Shown: positions 1 through 8,782, counted from the first letter of the stretch. The stretch: 64,000 nucleotides of DNA from Megasphaera vaginalis (ex Bordigoni et al. 2020) (GCF_900240295.1 NZ_OEQB01000005.1:150086-214085), one strand, 5' to 3'. Notes: generated by a model not told the origin, from the sequence alone. Numbers and translations: made by a program.

Positions 1-1282
1 TAAAGCCGATGCCGTGTTCGCCGGAAAGTCGACCGCCAAGACGATATATGGCGGTATACAGTTCTTGCTGATTCTTTTCAACCTGTTCGTTCCATTGGTC
101 GTAGCTTAATTCTTCATTTTTCAGGATATTTAAATGAATATTGCCGTCACCGACATGACTGGCGATCCGCGTTATCAGACCGTATTTCCGCGCCAGCTTC
201 AAGATCGTTGCCAGCAGCGCCGGTTCCTGATCGACAGGCACCACAACATCTTCTTTGCAAACGTTCCGGCTTTCGGCGCGGACGGCTTCGGCAAAGGCTT
301 TGCGCGCCTTCCAGATACGGGCCGAATCGGCAACGAGAACAGCCGAAGCCCCGTTTTCACTGCAGAGCGCATCAAGGAAAAGAGCCTTGTCATCCAAGTC
401 GTCTTCATCTTTCCCTTCCACTTCAATGATCAGATAATTTCCCTGCGCACTCCCCTGCAGCGGTTCCCCGAGAAAGCGCTCCACCGACTTGATTGTAATA
501 TTGTCCATAAATTCCACACATGTCGGCGTTATCCCTGCTTTATCAATTTTGCTGACAATGCCGATAGCAGCATCGACGCTGTCGAAAACCGCCAAGATAT
601 CGAGCGTATATTTCGGCTTCGGCAACAGCTTGAGCGTAGCCTTCGTGATAATTCCCAGAGTCCCTTCCGAACCGATGATCAGCTGATCGAGGCAGTAACC
701 GGTCGACTGCTTCTTCAAACGGGCGCCGAGCTCCACGATCTTCCCCAAGGGGGTCACGACTTCAACGGCATATACCTGATGACGCGTCGTGCCGTATTTT
801 ACAGCCCGATTGCCGCCGGCGTTCGTTGCAATATTGCCGCCGATCTGGCAAGAGTCGCCACTACAGGGATCGCCGGCATAAAAGAGTCCTTTTTCCTCAG
901 CAGCGCGCTGCAAATCGGCTGTACGCACGCCGGGCTGAACAACGGCATACAACGCGTCCTCATTGATCTCTTCAATGGCATTCATCTTCTCCAGGGACAA
1001 AACGATGCCGCCGCAACTGGGAACGGCGCCGCACGCCAGCCCCGTACCTGCGCCGCGCGGCACGATAGGGAAATGATGCTCATTGGCTAAGATGACAACT
1101 GCCGCCACTTCTTCCGTCGTCTGCGGAAACACCACCGCCTCCGGCAAATGATGGTACGCCGGATCCGTAACCTCATCGTGCCCGTAAGGCTGCATCGCCT
1201 CAACGTCGGTCCAGACATTCTTCTCTCCGACAATAGTCCGGAGCTGCGCCGCAATATTTTCAGTTACCTTAGTATAGTTCAT
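1..1282 (-). CDS. FAD-linked 2-hydroxyacid oxidase, GlcD/D-lactate dehydrogenase type (C-terminus cut by window edge)
   Basis: The minus-strand reading frame opens at the ATG at 1282-1280 and stays open to base 1, so only the first 427 codons are seen. The product is a cytoplasmic flavoprotein of the GlcD/DLD family. These enzymes oxidise a 2-hydroxyacid such as glycolate or D-lactate to the 2-oxoacid and pass electrons to an electron-transfer flavoprotein or quinone. Seen: the YHHLPEAVVFP entry to the FAD_binding_4 domain, the PRGAGTGLACGAVPSCGG segment, the SDSCQIGGNIATNAGG-like FAD loop, and GEHGIG near the cut, which belongs to the FAD-oxidase C domain. It aligns without large gaps to the gene at 44440-45855, so the window has two paralogues. 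The substrate cannot be told from sequence. Confidence is high for the family. Confidence 0.9.
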   Translation of the reverse strand, partial: MNYTKVTENIAAQLRTIVGEKNVWTDVEAMQPYGHDEVTDPAYHHLPEAVVFPQTTEEVAAVVILANEHHFPIVPRGAGTGLACGAVPSCGGIVLSLEKMNAIEEINEDALYAVVQPGVRTADLQRAAEEKGLFYAGDPCSGDSCQIGGNIATNAGGNRAVKYGTTRHQVYAVEVVTPLGKIVELGARLKKQSTGYCLDQLIIGSEGTLGIITKATLKLLPKPKYTLDILAVFDSVDAAIGIVSKIDKAGITPTCVEFMDNITIKSVERFLGEPLQGSAQGNYLIIEVEGKDEDDLDDKALFLDALCSENGASAVLVADSARIWKARKAFAEAVRAESRNVCKEDVVVPVDQEPALLATILKLARKYGLITRIASHVGDGNIHLNILKNEELSYDQWNEQVEKNQQELYTAIYRLGGRLSGEHGIGF

Positions 1283-1566
1283 TTCCTTCACTCCCATATG
1301 CAGAAACCCACTTCTGCTATTTACCCATTTACATGCTATCATTGTATCAATTTCCGCATAAAAGATAAAGCAGCGGAAAACAGACGGCGGCAACGTAAAT
1401 CCTCTGTTATCGCTCCGATCACCATTCCGTTCTTTTTTCTCCCGTCCTTAAAGCGATCTTTTTCGGCAAAACGATTTTTTGCTCGCCAAGAATACACGTT
1501 ATTTCTTTGAAAATACGCTGACGCACTGACTTTAATCCGTTACGGGCCTTGAGACTACACGTATGA
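1283..1566. other. Intergenic stretch between FAD oxidase and cysteine desulfidase terminator
   Basis: No gene is supported here. The minus strand just left of 1330 should hold the promoter and ribosome binding site of the FAD oxidase gene (a GGAGTGAAGGAA run precedes its ATG). A forward ORF across 1148-1510 is mostly antisense to the oxidase start and has no coding character. Confidence 0.5.
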
Positions 1567-1567
1567 C

Positions 1568-1596
1568 AAAAGGAGAGGCCTCTTCAGCCTCTCCCA
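1568..1596 (-). terminator. Rho-independent terminator of cysteine desulfidase gene
   Basis: The inverted repeat GGAGAGGC (1572-1579) and GCCTCTCC (1587-1594) has a 7-base loop. Read on the minus strand it is followed by TTTT. It lies 40 bases past the stop of the gene ending at 1636. Confidence 0.8.
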
Positions 1597-1635
1597 AAAT
1601 GATGCTATCTCGTATCTATCTTCTGCCATACAGCG

Positions 1636-2955
1636 CTATTGGCGACGGTCGCCTTGATTCTTGTGCAGCATAATATCCAGCACTTCATCATCTGTCTGCT
1701 GCATCCCCTTGGACGCCAGGAGTCCGATATTGCGAATCGATTCCTCCACATCATTGGCAACGAGTCCGTCGTCGCCGCTGACACGCGTCCCGTTCAACGC
1801 TAATACCGTCGCCTTATAAGCCGCACTGACAGCCGTTGATACCTTCATAGAGCAGCTGTTGGCAGCGCCGTCACAGATCATTCCCGCAACGTCGCCGGTC
1901 ATCGAGCAGATAACCTGGCCGATCCGCTCCAGCCCATGTTCCCTGTCGAGCAACCAGGCCATTCCGGCTGCAGCCCCCATGGCGGCTGTAACGGTAGCAC
2001 AAAAAGCGGAAAGCTTCGGCAAGTACCCGTGAATATAAATCGCCGTCATGCTCGCCAAAATCAGCGCGCGAAGCCGCGTTTCCTCATCGGCATGAAGATA
2101 ATCGGCGACAACGGTAACCGGTTCCGTCACGGCTATTCCCTGATTCCCTGATCCCGAATTCGTCATGGCCGGATACGCAGCACCGCCCATGCGGGCGTCA
2201 GAGGCCGCCACCGTGCGAATCAGGATCTCATTCTGCAAATCTTTCCCCGTCATACCCGACTCCTGAGCATCCTGCAACGTACGTCCTATCTTCAATCCGT
2301 ACTTGCCGGTCAACCCTTCCTTCGAAAGCGCGTCATTCAGGTCCTCCGCTTCTTTGATAAAACGGATCTCTTCAAGCGGCGCCTGTTCGGCAAAAGCAAG
2401 TATTTCCTTTACGGAAAGCGTATGAAGAAAGGCCTTTTTGTCGTCACCTTCGCCGTTATCTTGCGCCGCTGCCGAAAAAATAACTTCGCCGTCTTTTTCA
2501 ATAGAAAGGATATTCGTATGATCATCGACGATAACGGCTTTAACATAATGCTTTTCACCGTACACGCAAGCTTCGGCATAAAGGACGTGATCCGTTTCCT
2601 TATTGACTCCGACGGTAACCGCGCCGTTATCAACCATCATCATGCCCTGCTCCACAACGCTTGCGGACAACTGCCGCAGAACCTGAAGGCCGGCGTCGGC
2701 ATCGCCGCCGAGAGCCCCGACAGCAGCGGCGATCACGAGCCCGGGACGCCCCGTACCGGGAACCATGACGCCCATGCCGTTCTTCATCAAATTGGCCGAA
2801 ACACGAGCTTTTACGGAAATAACGTCTTCGCCCAAATAACGGGCCGCCGTTGCCGCCGCAAAGGCTAACGAGATCGGTTCCGTACACCCCGTTGCCGGTA
2901 CGACATCGCTTTTGATGACAGCAATCATCTTCTGCCACCGTTCATTCGTCATCAT
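1636..2955 (-). CDS. cyuA: L-cysteine desulfidase, UPF0597/CyuA family
   Basis: A 439-residue cytoplasmic enzyme of the UPF0597 family. Characterised members, such as E. coli CyuA/YhaM and the methanogen desulfidase, use a [4Fe-4S] cluster to break L-cysteine into pyruvate, ammonia and sulfide. Seen: VPATGCTEPISLAFAAA with Cys24 in the family position, and later cysteines in SAFCATVTAA, QVICSMTGDVAGMICDGA and NSCSMKVS, which can supply cluster ligands. I start at the ATG at 2955 because GGAGGAGG (2962-2971) sits 8 bases upstream. The longer frame from 2982 has no such site and would include the Shine-Dalgarno sequence itself. It is downstream of and co-directional with the YheO-type regulator gene, 26 bases apart, so the two are probably co-transcribed. 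Confidence 0.9.
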   Translation of the reverse strand: MMTNERWQKMIAVIKSDVVPATGCTEPISLAFAAATAARYLGEDVISVKARVSANLMKNGMGVMVPGTGRPGLVIAAAVGALGGDADAGLQVLRQLSASVVEQGMMMVDNGAVTVGVNKETDHVLYAEACVYGEKHYVKAVIVDDHTNILSIEKDGEVIFSAAAQDNGEGDDKKAFLHTLSVKEILAFAEQAPLEEIRFIKEAEDLNDALSKEGLTGKYGLKIGRTLQDAQESGMTGKDLQNEILIRTVAASDARMGGAAYPAMTNSGSGNQGIAVTEPVTVVADYLHADEETRLRALILASMTAIYIHGYLPKLSAFCATVTAAMGAAAGMAWLLDREHGLERIGQVICSMTGDVAGMICDGAANSCSMKVSTAVSAAYKATVLALNGTRVSGDDGLVANDVEESIRNIGLLASKGMQQTDDEVLDIMLHKNQGDRRQ

Positions 2956-2981
2956 TGCACATTCCTCCTCCAGCGTAATCA

Positions 2982-3668
2982 TTATCCATTTTTTACAGTA
3001 TTGATATATCGGTACACCGTCGGCTCAGAAACGCCAAGCCTCTTTGCCAACGCTCCAATCCCGCCTTTCAATAAAAACAATCCATTGTCATATAAATTTT
3101 TTACTACTGCCAGTCGTTCTTTTTGTGAAAACCGTTTCGGATCAACAGCATACTGCATGAGTTCTTTACTAATAATGCTATCAATTGTTTCATCTGCAGT
3201 CTGAGACAGATTTTCCGATATTACGGTTAAAAGATTGTTCTCACTTGCCGAATGAATGACCATTTTGCTTTGTTTGTCCCTTTTCAACAGAAATGCATTA
3301 TCCAACGCATCTCTCACTCGCAAATATTCCTGAAGATTATAATTAATACAAAGAACACCAAGTACCTTCCCGGCATCGTCATGAATAAAATAAGACGACG
3401 ATCGCAAAATCTGTCCATCCTTATTTTTTCCGAAATAATTGGTAATATATTCCGCCCTTTTATCTTTTCCTAATTGCAACAGTTTTAATACGAAATCCGT
3501 CGCAGGACATCCTACTTCCCTGCCGCTAACCTGCCCATTGGCAATCGCAATGACGGAGTGCTCCAAATTCCGCATATCATGCAGCACAACTTCGCATTGA
3601 TCGCCTAACACCTCCCCAAGAAAAGCTACCAATTTTTCGTACATGACTAATGTATTATTGGTGTCCAT
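2982..3668 (-). CDS. YheO/DauR-type PAS-HTH transcriptional regulator
   Basis: A 228-residue regulator. The N-terminal half (about residues 10-125) is a YheO-like PAS domain: it has VVLHDMRNLEHSVIAIANG, then a short hinge. The C-terminal 50 residues form the HTH_22-type helix-turn-helix ending GIGALAKRLGVSEPTVYRYI. Family members such as DauR respond to small molecules and often control amino-acid catabolism next door. Here the neighbours are a cysteine desulfidase (same strand, downstream) and a divergent transporter with two amidohydrolases. I infer that it senses a cysteine-related or N-acyl amino acid and controls both units. The start is the first ATG of the frame; no internal ATG has a better site. 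Confidence 0.85.
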   Translation of the reverse strand: MDTNNTLVMYEKLVAFLGEVLGDQCEVVLHDMRNLEHSVIAIANGQVSGREVGCPATDFVLKLLQLGKDKRAEYITNYFGKNKDGQILRSSSYFIHDDAGKVLGVLCINYNLQEYLRVRDALDNAFLLKRDKQSKMVIHSASENNLLTVISENLSQTADETIDSIISKELMQYAVDPKRFSQKERLAVVKNLYDNGLFLLKGGIGALAKRLGVSEPTVYRYINTVKNG

Positions 3669-3974
3669 TTACTATTTCCCTCTTTTCAAATTACAAAAGC
3701 CATTTTTTATTATTTTATTATAACGATAATATATTTTCAAGTTAATACTCTGCATTATTTTTCAAAATTATTTTAGATAAAAGCCCAGTTATATGTTTGT
3801 TAAATTAATTTAAATCGGTAATATGTTAAATTTTATTGTATTTTTAGATTGTTATTTTATTATTAATATGATAACATATTATTATGAGGTTGGCTTTATA
3901 TATATTGTATGTTATTTTTTATCCCCTACCAACCATCTGTTTTTTTTAGTTTATTTTTAAGGAGGGATTTAACT
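3669..3974. promoter_or_regulatory. AT-rich divergent promoter region with an 18-bp inverted repeat
   Basis: About 300 bases, far more AT-rich than the flanks, separate the regulator (minus) from the transporter (plus). They must hold both promoters. A perfect TAATATG/CATATTA inverted repeat with a 4-base spacer lies at 3864-3881, and TGTTAAATT occurs twice just upstream. These are candidate operator sites for the YheO-type regulator. No gene is seen. Confidence 0.5.
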
Positions 3975-5234
3975 ATGGAAGGGTTTCAAGCGTTTTTGAC
4001 CACTACTCCTGTTTTCGCTCTATTTGTTCTCTGTGCCGTCTATGCTATCGGTGAATTTGTAGGCACTTTCACTAAGGCATGGATACCTTCCGTGTTTGTT
4101 GTCGCCATTTTATTTTTAATAGGCTATTGGACAGTCTTTCCTAAAAACATCGTTACGCTTGGCGGGTTAGGCGCTCCTTTAGGAGGAATCATCGCTATTC
4201 TGTTGTGTGTAACGCATATGGGGACTGCGATCAGCCTTAAAGAACTGGCCGGTCAATGGAAAATTATTTTAGTCTGCCTCGCAGGTCTTGCAGGGATGAT
4301 CATCCTTTGTCTCGCATTGGCCGTATTTAACCTCGTTGATTTCAACTATATCGTCGCCGGTCTGCCCCCGCTTACGGGAGGTATTGTTGCCGCTACCATG
4401 ATGCAAACTGCCGCACAAGAGCTGGGCTTAGAAAAAGCGGCCATTTTAGCAATTTGCATGTACGTATGCCAAGGTTTTGCCGGCTATCCTTTAACCGCCG
4501 TAATGTTGAAAAAAGAAGGAAAGCGTTTGCTAAAGGGATATAGAAACGGCGAAATCACCGCAGCAACCACGATTGGCAATATCGACGAAACGAATGGTAA
4601 GTTTTCCGTCACTGAAGAAATGACTCACAAAAAGCTCTTCCCCTCTATTCCGGACAAATACTATTCCGTCACCTATTCCTTAGCTACCATGTGCCTGATC
4701 GCTACACTCTCCATCGTAGTGAGTGCCTGGACAAGGACATTTATGGGAGCCTATGCCATTAACGCGGCTGTATTAGCGTTAGTATTCGGCATTTTGGCAA
4801 CGGAATTAGGATTTTTGCGTCCCAATATTTTAATGAAAAACGGATGTTTTAATTTCCTTATGTTCGCTTTAATGATTTTTATATTCTCAGGATTAAGCGG
4901 AGCTACGCCTGAACTTTTATCCGAAATTTTAGGACCAATGGTCACCATCATTGTCGTCGGCGTAATTGGCATGATCATACTTTCCGTTCTTGCAAGCAGG
5001 TTTTTAAAGATCAGCCCATATATCGCCGTAGCAACAAGTTTAACGGCGTTATATGGCTTCCCGCCAAACTATGTATTAACAGATGAATGCACTACTGCAC
5101 TGGCTGAAACGCCTGAAGAAAAAGCATTCTTGATGGACAAAATGTTACCTCAGATGATTGTCGGCGGGTTCGTAACGGTTACAATCACGTCCGTAATCAT
5201 TGCCTCCATTTTTATTCCCTTGTTGCAAAAATAA
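3975..5234 (+). CDS. Polytopic membrane transporter, family not assigned
   Basis: A 419-residue integral membrane protein with roughly ten to twelve hydrophobic segments spread over its length and a hydrophilic loop around residues 185-225. I start at ATG 3975 because AAGGAGGG lies a few bases upstream; the longer frame from 3909 adds a hydrophobic run without a ribosome site. I do not recognise the family with confidence. The inverted arrangement of two hydrophobic halves (each with a GLPPLTGG or YGFPPNYV-like loop) recalls ion-coupled carboxylate or amino-acid carriers. It heads a plus-strand operon with two M20 amidohydrolases, so it probably imports their N-acyl or dipeptide-like substrate or exports a product. 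It is not an AbgT-type protein by its visible motifs. Confidence 0.75.
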   Translation: MEGFQAFLTTTPVFALFVLCAVYAIGEFVGTFTKAWIPSVFVVAILFLIGYWTVFPKNIVTLGGLGAPLGGIIAILLCVTHMGTAISLKELAGQWKIILVCLAGLAGMIILCLALAVFNLVDFNYIVAGLPPLTGGIVAATMMQTAAQELGLEKAAILAICMYVCQGFAGYPLTAVMLKKEGKRLLKGYRNGEITAATTIGNIDETNGKFSVTEEMTHKKLFPSIPDKYYSVTYSLATMCLIATLSIVVSAWTRTFMGAYAINAAVLALVFGILATELGFLRPNILMKNGCFNFLMFALMIFIFSGLSGATPELLSEILGPMVTIIVVGVIGMIILSVLASRFLKISPYIAVATSLTALYGFPPNYVLTDECTTALAETPEEKAFLMDKMLPQMIVGGFVTVTITSVIIASIFIPLLQK

Positions 5235-5264
5235 AATACGTACGCTTGAAAGGAGTGCTTCTCG

Positions 5265-6461
5265 ATGAATTTCAAAGATCTATCCGAACAGTTGGAACAA
5301 TACATTATCGAAAGGCGCCGATATTTCCATGCTCACCCCGAACTTTCTTTCGAAGAAGTAAATACGACAAAAGAAATTGCTAAAGAGTTGACAGCCATGG
5401 GATTGGACGTTCACGTCTATCCAGATTACCCCGGTTGCTGGGCTCTGATTAAGGGCGGTAAAGCGACGCCAAAGAGCAAGACGGTCGCTTTACGTGCCGA
5501 TATTGATGCGTTGCCGGTAGAAGAACATACAGGACTTCCCTTTGCAAGTGAAAACAAAGGGGTCATGCATGCTTGCGGGCACGATTGCCACATAGCCATG
5601 TTACTCGGCGGAGTCAAAATGTTACTGTCGCATAAAGCTGAATTGGCCGGCAATGTGAAAATTATTTTCCAAGCTGCAGAAGAATCCTGCTATGGCGCTC
5701 GATACTACATAGAAAACGGATTTCTGGACGACGTGGACGCAATATACGGAACACATATATGGGGAGATTTTGATTCACCGTATATGAATTTCGACAACGG
5801 CCCGAGAATGGCCAGTTGCGACAATTTCCAAATTATCGTTGAAGGAAAGTCCGCACATGGTTCCGCGCCTCATCAAGGAACAGATGCAATTGTAACGGCT
5901 GCCGACATTATCAGCCAAATACAAACTCTGGTGGCAAGGAAAAACAATCCCATTAATCCCCTGGTTATCACTATCGGAGAGATTACCGGCGGACAACGTT
6001 TCAATATTATTGCTAACAAAGTAACCATGAAAGGAACGATCCGTACACATTCAAAAGAAGTGCGCGAAAGCGTTGAAGGCTGGATTCGCAACTTGATCGA
6101 AAATATTGCCAAAGCCCATGAAGCAAAGGCGACATTGCTATACGAACCATATTTAATTCCTGTCATTAATGAACACGAAATGTTAAACGGTATTGCAGAA
6201 AAAGCGGCCATTAAATTATTCGGAAAAGAAGCCCTAGGCCCTCTCGCCAAAATGATGGGAAGCGAAGATTTCGCCCTTTACATGGAAAAGGTCCCGGGAA
6301 TATTCGGCTTCGTCGGCGCCAGAAACGCCGCTTTGGGAATTGTTGAAAAGAATCATAACGACCGCTTCACCGTTGATGAAAGCGTGCTCAAACGAGGAGC
6401 CGCCATGTACGCCCAATTCGCCTATGACTATTTGGAAGCGATGACATCATCCAACTTATAA
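5265..6461 (+). CDS. M20 family amidohydrolase (N-acyl-amino-acid hydrolase/hippurate hydrolase type)
   Basis: 398 residues, a cytoplasmic two-metal hydrolase of the M20D group that removes acyl groups from N-acyl amino acids. Seen: RRRYFHAHPELSFEE at the start, LRADIDALPVEE, the metal-binding MHACGHDCHIAMLLGG, AAEESCYGA with the catalytic glutamates, GSAPHQGTDA from the dimerisation domain, and MMGSEDFALYM near the end. This is the full family length. AAGGAGTGC precedes the ATG. It lies 30 bases after the transporter and 30 before a second M20 gene with the same layout, so all three should be one transcript. The substrate is unknown. A link to N-acyl-cysteine is suggested only by the neighbouring desulfidase. 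Confidence 0.9.
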   Translation: MNFKDLSEQLEQYIIERRRYFHAHPELSFEEVNTTKEIAKELTAMGLDVHVYPDYPGCWALIKGGKATPKSKTVALRADIDALPVEEHTGLPFASENKGVMHACGHDCHIAMLLGGVKMLLSHKAELAGNVKIIFQAAEESCYGARYYIENGFLDDVDAIYGTHIWGDFDSPYMNFDNGPRMASCDNFQIIVEGKSAHGSAPHQGTDAIVTAADIISQIQTLVARKNNPINPLVITIGEITGGQRFNIIANKVTMKGTIRTHSKEVRESVEGWIRNLIENIAKAHEAKATLLYEPYLIPVINEHEMLNGIAEKAAIKLFGKEALGPLAKMMGSEDFALYMEKVPGIFGFVGARNAALGIVEKNHNDRFTVDESVLKRGAAMYAQFAYDYLEAMTSSNL

Positions 6462-6491
6462 AACGGTATCTATTCAGAAGGGAGGCATTCG

Positions 6492-7661
6492 ATGTCCTTA
6501 AAAGACACTTTGGGAGATTACTCAGCGTATATTCAAAACATAAGAAGGGAGTTTCATCAATATCCCGAGTTAAGCATGCAAGAAGTGAAAACGACAAAGA
6601 GGATCGCGGAAAAACTCGAAGAATTGAAAATTCCCCATGAAATCACGCCTAGCGGTATTGGCGTAATAGGAATCATTAACGGCAACCGTCCAGGACAATC
6701 GGTTGCTCTGCGGGCCGACATTGACGCACTCCCGGTAACAGAAAAAACAGGCCTGCCGTTTTGTTCTAAAAACCAAGGAATCATGCATGCTTGCGGACAT
6801 GATACGCACATCGCAATGCTGTTAGGCGCCGCTAAAATGCTTGCAGATAATCGCGATCAAGTCCAAGGACGCGTTTACCTGATTTTTCAACCGGCAGAAG
6901 AAATCGGCAAAGGCGCTACGTATATGATGTCTGTCGGAGATTGGTATGAAAAAATCAGCGCTATTTTTGGAGCACATATTTGGACAGATATTCCGGCAGG
7001 AAAATTCAGCGTTAAAGCAGGACCGGCAATGGCGGCAACCGACAGGTTTGTAATCAAAGTACATGGAAAGCAATCCCACGGCTCCCAACCTCATGCAGGA
7101 ATTGATGCCGTTCTCACTGCAGCCGCTATTGCGGTAAATTTACAATCAATCATTTCCCGTCAAATAAATGCGCTGGATACAGCCGTTCTCACAATAGGAA
7201 CGATACATGGCGGAGATCGCTGGAATATTGTAGGCGGAGAAGCTTCCCTGGAAGGAACCACTCGATACTTTGATCCCTCTATAGGCGCGTTACTGGAAGA
7301 AAGAATGAATAGGATCATCAATTCTACAGCCGAAGCGTATGGCGCCACTGCCGAAATTGAATATCTCCATGTCGTCCCTCCCACTGTCAATGACCCAACC
7401 TGCTCAGAAATGGTGGCTCATACGATTTCCGACTTGCTGGGAAACGAAGCGTTATTAAACTACGAAAAGGTTATGGGCAGTGAAGATTTCGCATTTTATC
7501 AAAAAGAAAAAGCCGGCGGTTTTTTCTTCATTGGTGCGCGGAACCCTGATATAGGGGCTGTTTATTCTAATCACAGCGATCACTTCACGATAGATGAATC
7601 CGTACTTCCGTACGGGGCTTTGATCTACGCTCAACTCGCCATCAATTGGTTAAACGGGTGA
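6492..7661 (+). CDS. M20 family amidohydrolase, second paralogue
   Basis: 389 residues, same family as the gene before it. Seen: RREFHQYPELSMQE, LRADIDALPVTEK, MHACGHDTHIAMLLGA, QPAEEIGKGATYM with the catalytic glutamates, and VMGSEDFAFYQKEK. Compared with its neighbour, the metal motif has Thr in place of Cys after the HD pair (CGHDTH against CGHDCH), and the substrate-domain loops differ, so the two probably take different acyl or amino-acid parts. AGGGAGGCATTCG precedes the ATG. It is the last gene of the operon and is followed by a strong terminator at 7738-7773. Confidence 0.9.
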   Translation: MSLKDTLGDYSAYIQNIRREFHQYPELSMQEVKTTKRIAEKLEELKIPHEITPSGIGVIGIINGNRPGQSVALRADIDALPVTEKTGLPFCSKNQGIMHACGHDTHIAMLLGAAKMLADNRDQVQGRVYLIFQPAEEIGKGATYMMSVGDWYEKISAIFGAHIWTDIPAGKFSVKAGPAMAATDRFVIKVHGKQSHGSQPHAGIDAVLTAAAIAVNLQSIISRQINALDTAVLTIGTIHGGDRWNIVGGEASLEGTTRYFDPSIGALLEERMNRIINSTAEAYGATAEIEYLHVVPPTVNDPTCSEMVAHTISDLLGNEALLNYEKVMGSEDFAFYQKEKAGGFFFIGARNPDIGAVYSNHSDHFTIDESVLPYGALIYAQLAINWLNG

Positions 7662-7737
7662 TTTTTTCCTTATGGCCTATACTGATTCTCTACCTGTATT
7701 CAAAAGCTTTCGTACCGGAATAAGGTTAAAGAATCCA

Positions 7738-7773
7738 CAAAGAGGTATGCAACGTAAGTTGCATACCTCTTTG
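7738..7773 (+). terminator. Strong 16-bp hairpin after the amidohydrolase operon
   Basis: A perfect inverted repeat, CAAAGAGGTATGCAAC and its complement, encloses a 4-base GTAA loop. The T-tail is short on the plus strand (part of the stem). It lies 77 bases past the stop codon. Confidence 0.75.
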
Positions 7774-7818
7774 TATGTATCGGTCCCGCAAGATGATCAT
7801 CGGCAATTTTTCGCAAAG

Positions 7819-7858
7819 AAACAGGCACCCCGGCTTCCGCCTAAAGGGGTGCCTGTTT
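7819..7858 (+). terminator. Second tandem hairpin
   Basis: AAACAGGCACCCC (7819-7831) pairs perfectly with GGGGTGCCTGTTT (7846-7858). It stands 45 bases after the first hairpin with no gene between. Confidence 0.55.
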
Positions 7859-7874
7859 ATCTTTCCAAAAACAA

Positions 7875-7906
7875 AAAACCTGAACCGGCACATCGATTCA
7901 GGTTTT
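7875..7906 (+). terminator. Third tandem hairpin
   Basis: AAAACCTGAA (7875-7884) pairs with TTCAGGTTTT (7897-7906), giving an A-rich 5' side and a T-rich 3' side that could stop transcription from either direction. Confidence 0.5.
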
Positions 7907-8045
7907 GATTGAAACTGCAATTATGTCCGGCCTATGCCGGCATCTTTTCTCCAGGCTGATGTCTCCATTACTCTATTTTAACGCACTGTTTCTCGAAATA
8001 AACCTTATTTTCACAGTTTTTAGAAAAAATAAGGCCATATGCGTA
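7907..8045. other. Intergenic, nothing recognised
   Basis: No ORF, RNA motif or promoter can be supported here beyond a short CCGG-CTATG-CCGG type hairpin near 7927-7941. Confidence 0.4.
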
Positions 8046-8222
8046 TCACACCCGGCTCCCTTTGCGAGGCGTCTCTACGTGTTGGAGACAGCCTTTTTCT
8101 TGAAGCATCTTTGTATAATACTCGATAGCGCCAAGAGGCAGTACCAGTTGCCGCGGCAGTTTCCTGCTAAGTGCTGTCAGGTCTTTTTTTGAGATATGCT
8201 GGAATTGCTTCTTCCTTATCAT
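8046..8222 (-). CDS. Possible small protein, 58 residues, unknown
   Basis: A minus-strand ORF runs from ATG 8222 to TGA 8046. The peptide is basic, starting MIRKKQFQHISKKDLTALS, with a middle RQLVLPLGAIEYYTKML that could form a helix. The composition is protein-like, and it lies in a gap of over 600 bases with no other gene. Against it: there is an in-frame TAA directly before the ATG, no well-placed Shine-Dalgarno sequence, and a hairpin with a T-tail on the other strand (8068-8098) lies inside it. I do not recognise any family. It may be a gene remnant. Confidence 0.25.
   Translation of the reverse strand: MIRKKQFQHISKKDLTALSRKLPRQLVLPLGAIEYYTKMLQEKGCLQHVETPRKGSRV
8066..8098 (+). terminator. 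Hairpin with T5 tail on plus strand
   Basis: GGCGTCTC (8068-8075) pairs with GAGAC-A-GCC (8085-8093) with one bulge, followed by TTTTT. No plus-strand gene precedes it, so either a small transcript ends here or it is chance structure. Confidence 0.3.
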
Positions 8223-8290
8223 TTAATTTTATGATCTGCTCCATCCCGGTTTGATCAGTCCTTAGTCTTGTTTTTTCAGTCTTGTCAGTT

Positions 8291-8338
8291 AAACAAAAAA
8301 GCTCTGCAAATCGCATATTCATACGGTTTGCAGAGCTT
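8291..8338 (-). terminator. Terminator of the ribosomal protein operon
   Basis: AAGCTCTGCAAA (8299-8310) pairs with TTTGCAGAGCTT (8327-8338). On the minus strand the hairpin is followed by a T-rich run. It lies 20 bases after the rplL stop. Confidence 0.85.
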
Positions 8339-8356
8339 GTAATTTCAAGAATGAAA

Positions 8357-8725
8357 TTATTTCAGTTCTACAGAAGCACCGGCTTCTTCCAATTTAGCCT
8401 TAAGAGCTTCAGCGTCAGCTTTCGGCATTGCTTCTTTAACGGTCTTAGGAGCGCCGTCAACTAAATCTTTGGCATCTTTCAAGCCGAGGCCGGTCACTTC
8501 ACGGACGACTTTGATGACGCCGATTTTCTTTTCGCCTGCAGATTTGAGGATAACGTCAAATTCATCTTTTTCTTCAACTTCGGCAGCACCGGCAGCAGGA
8601 GCGGCAGCTACGGCAACAGGAGCAGCAGCGGATACGCCGAATTTTTCTTCCATGTCTTTTACGAGTTCGGAAAGTTCCAAAACAGTCATCTGTTCAATGG
8701 CTTGTAAAATTTCTTCTTTTGTCAT
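8357..8725 (-). CDS. rplL: 50S ribosomal protein L7/L12
   Basis: 122 residues, the multi-copy stalk protein that recruits translation factors. The N-terminal dimerisation part is [20 protein letters not shown]. An alanine-rich hinge follows (about residues 35-52), and then the conserved C-terminal domain with [20 protein letters not shown] and [12 protein letters not shown]. The length is normal. It follows rplJ by 57 bases on the same strand, the standard order. GGAGGGAATTTAAC precedes the ATG. It is the last gene of the operon, with a terminator directly after. Confidence 0.98.
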   Translation of the reverse strand: MTKEEILQAIEQMTVLELSELVKDMEEKFGVSAAAPVAVAAAPAAGAAEVEEKDEFDVILKSAGEKKIGVIKVVREVTGLGLKDAKDLVDGAPKTVKEAMPKADAEALKAKLEEAGASVELK

Positions 8726-8782
8726 GTTAAATTCCCTCCATAGGTGTTAATCAGTGTTAACGGAATAAATTGCAGAAAGAGC

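Noticed and set aside
134..1090. 318-residue plus-strand ORF
   Set aside because: It is antisense to the FAD oxidase gene, whose minus frame shows clear family motifs; the plus product has none.
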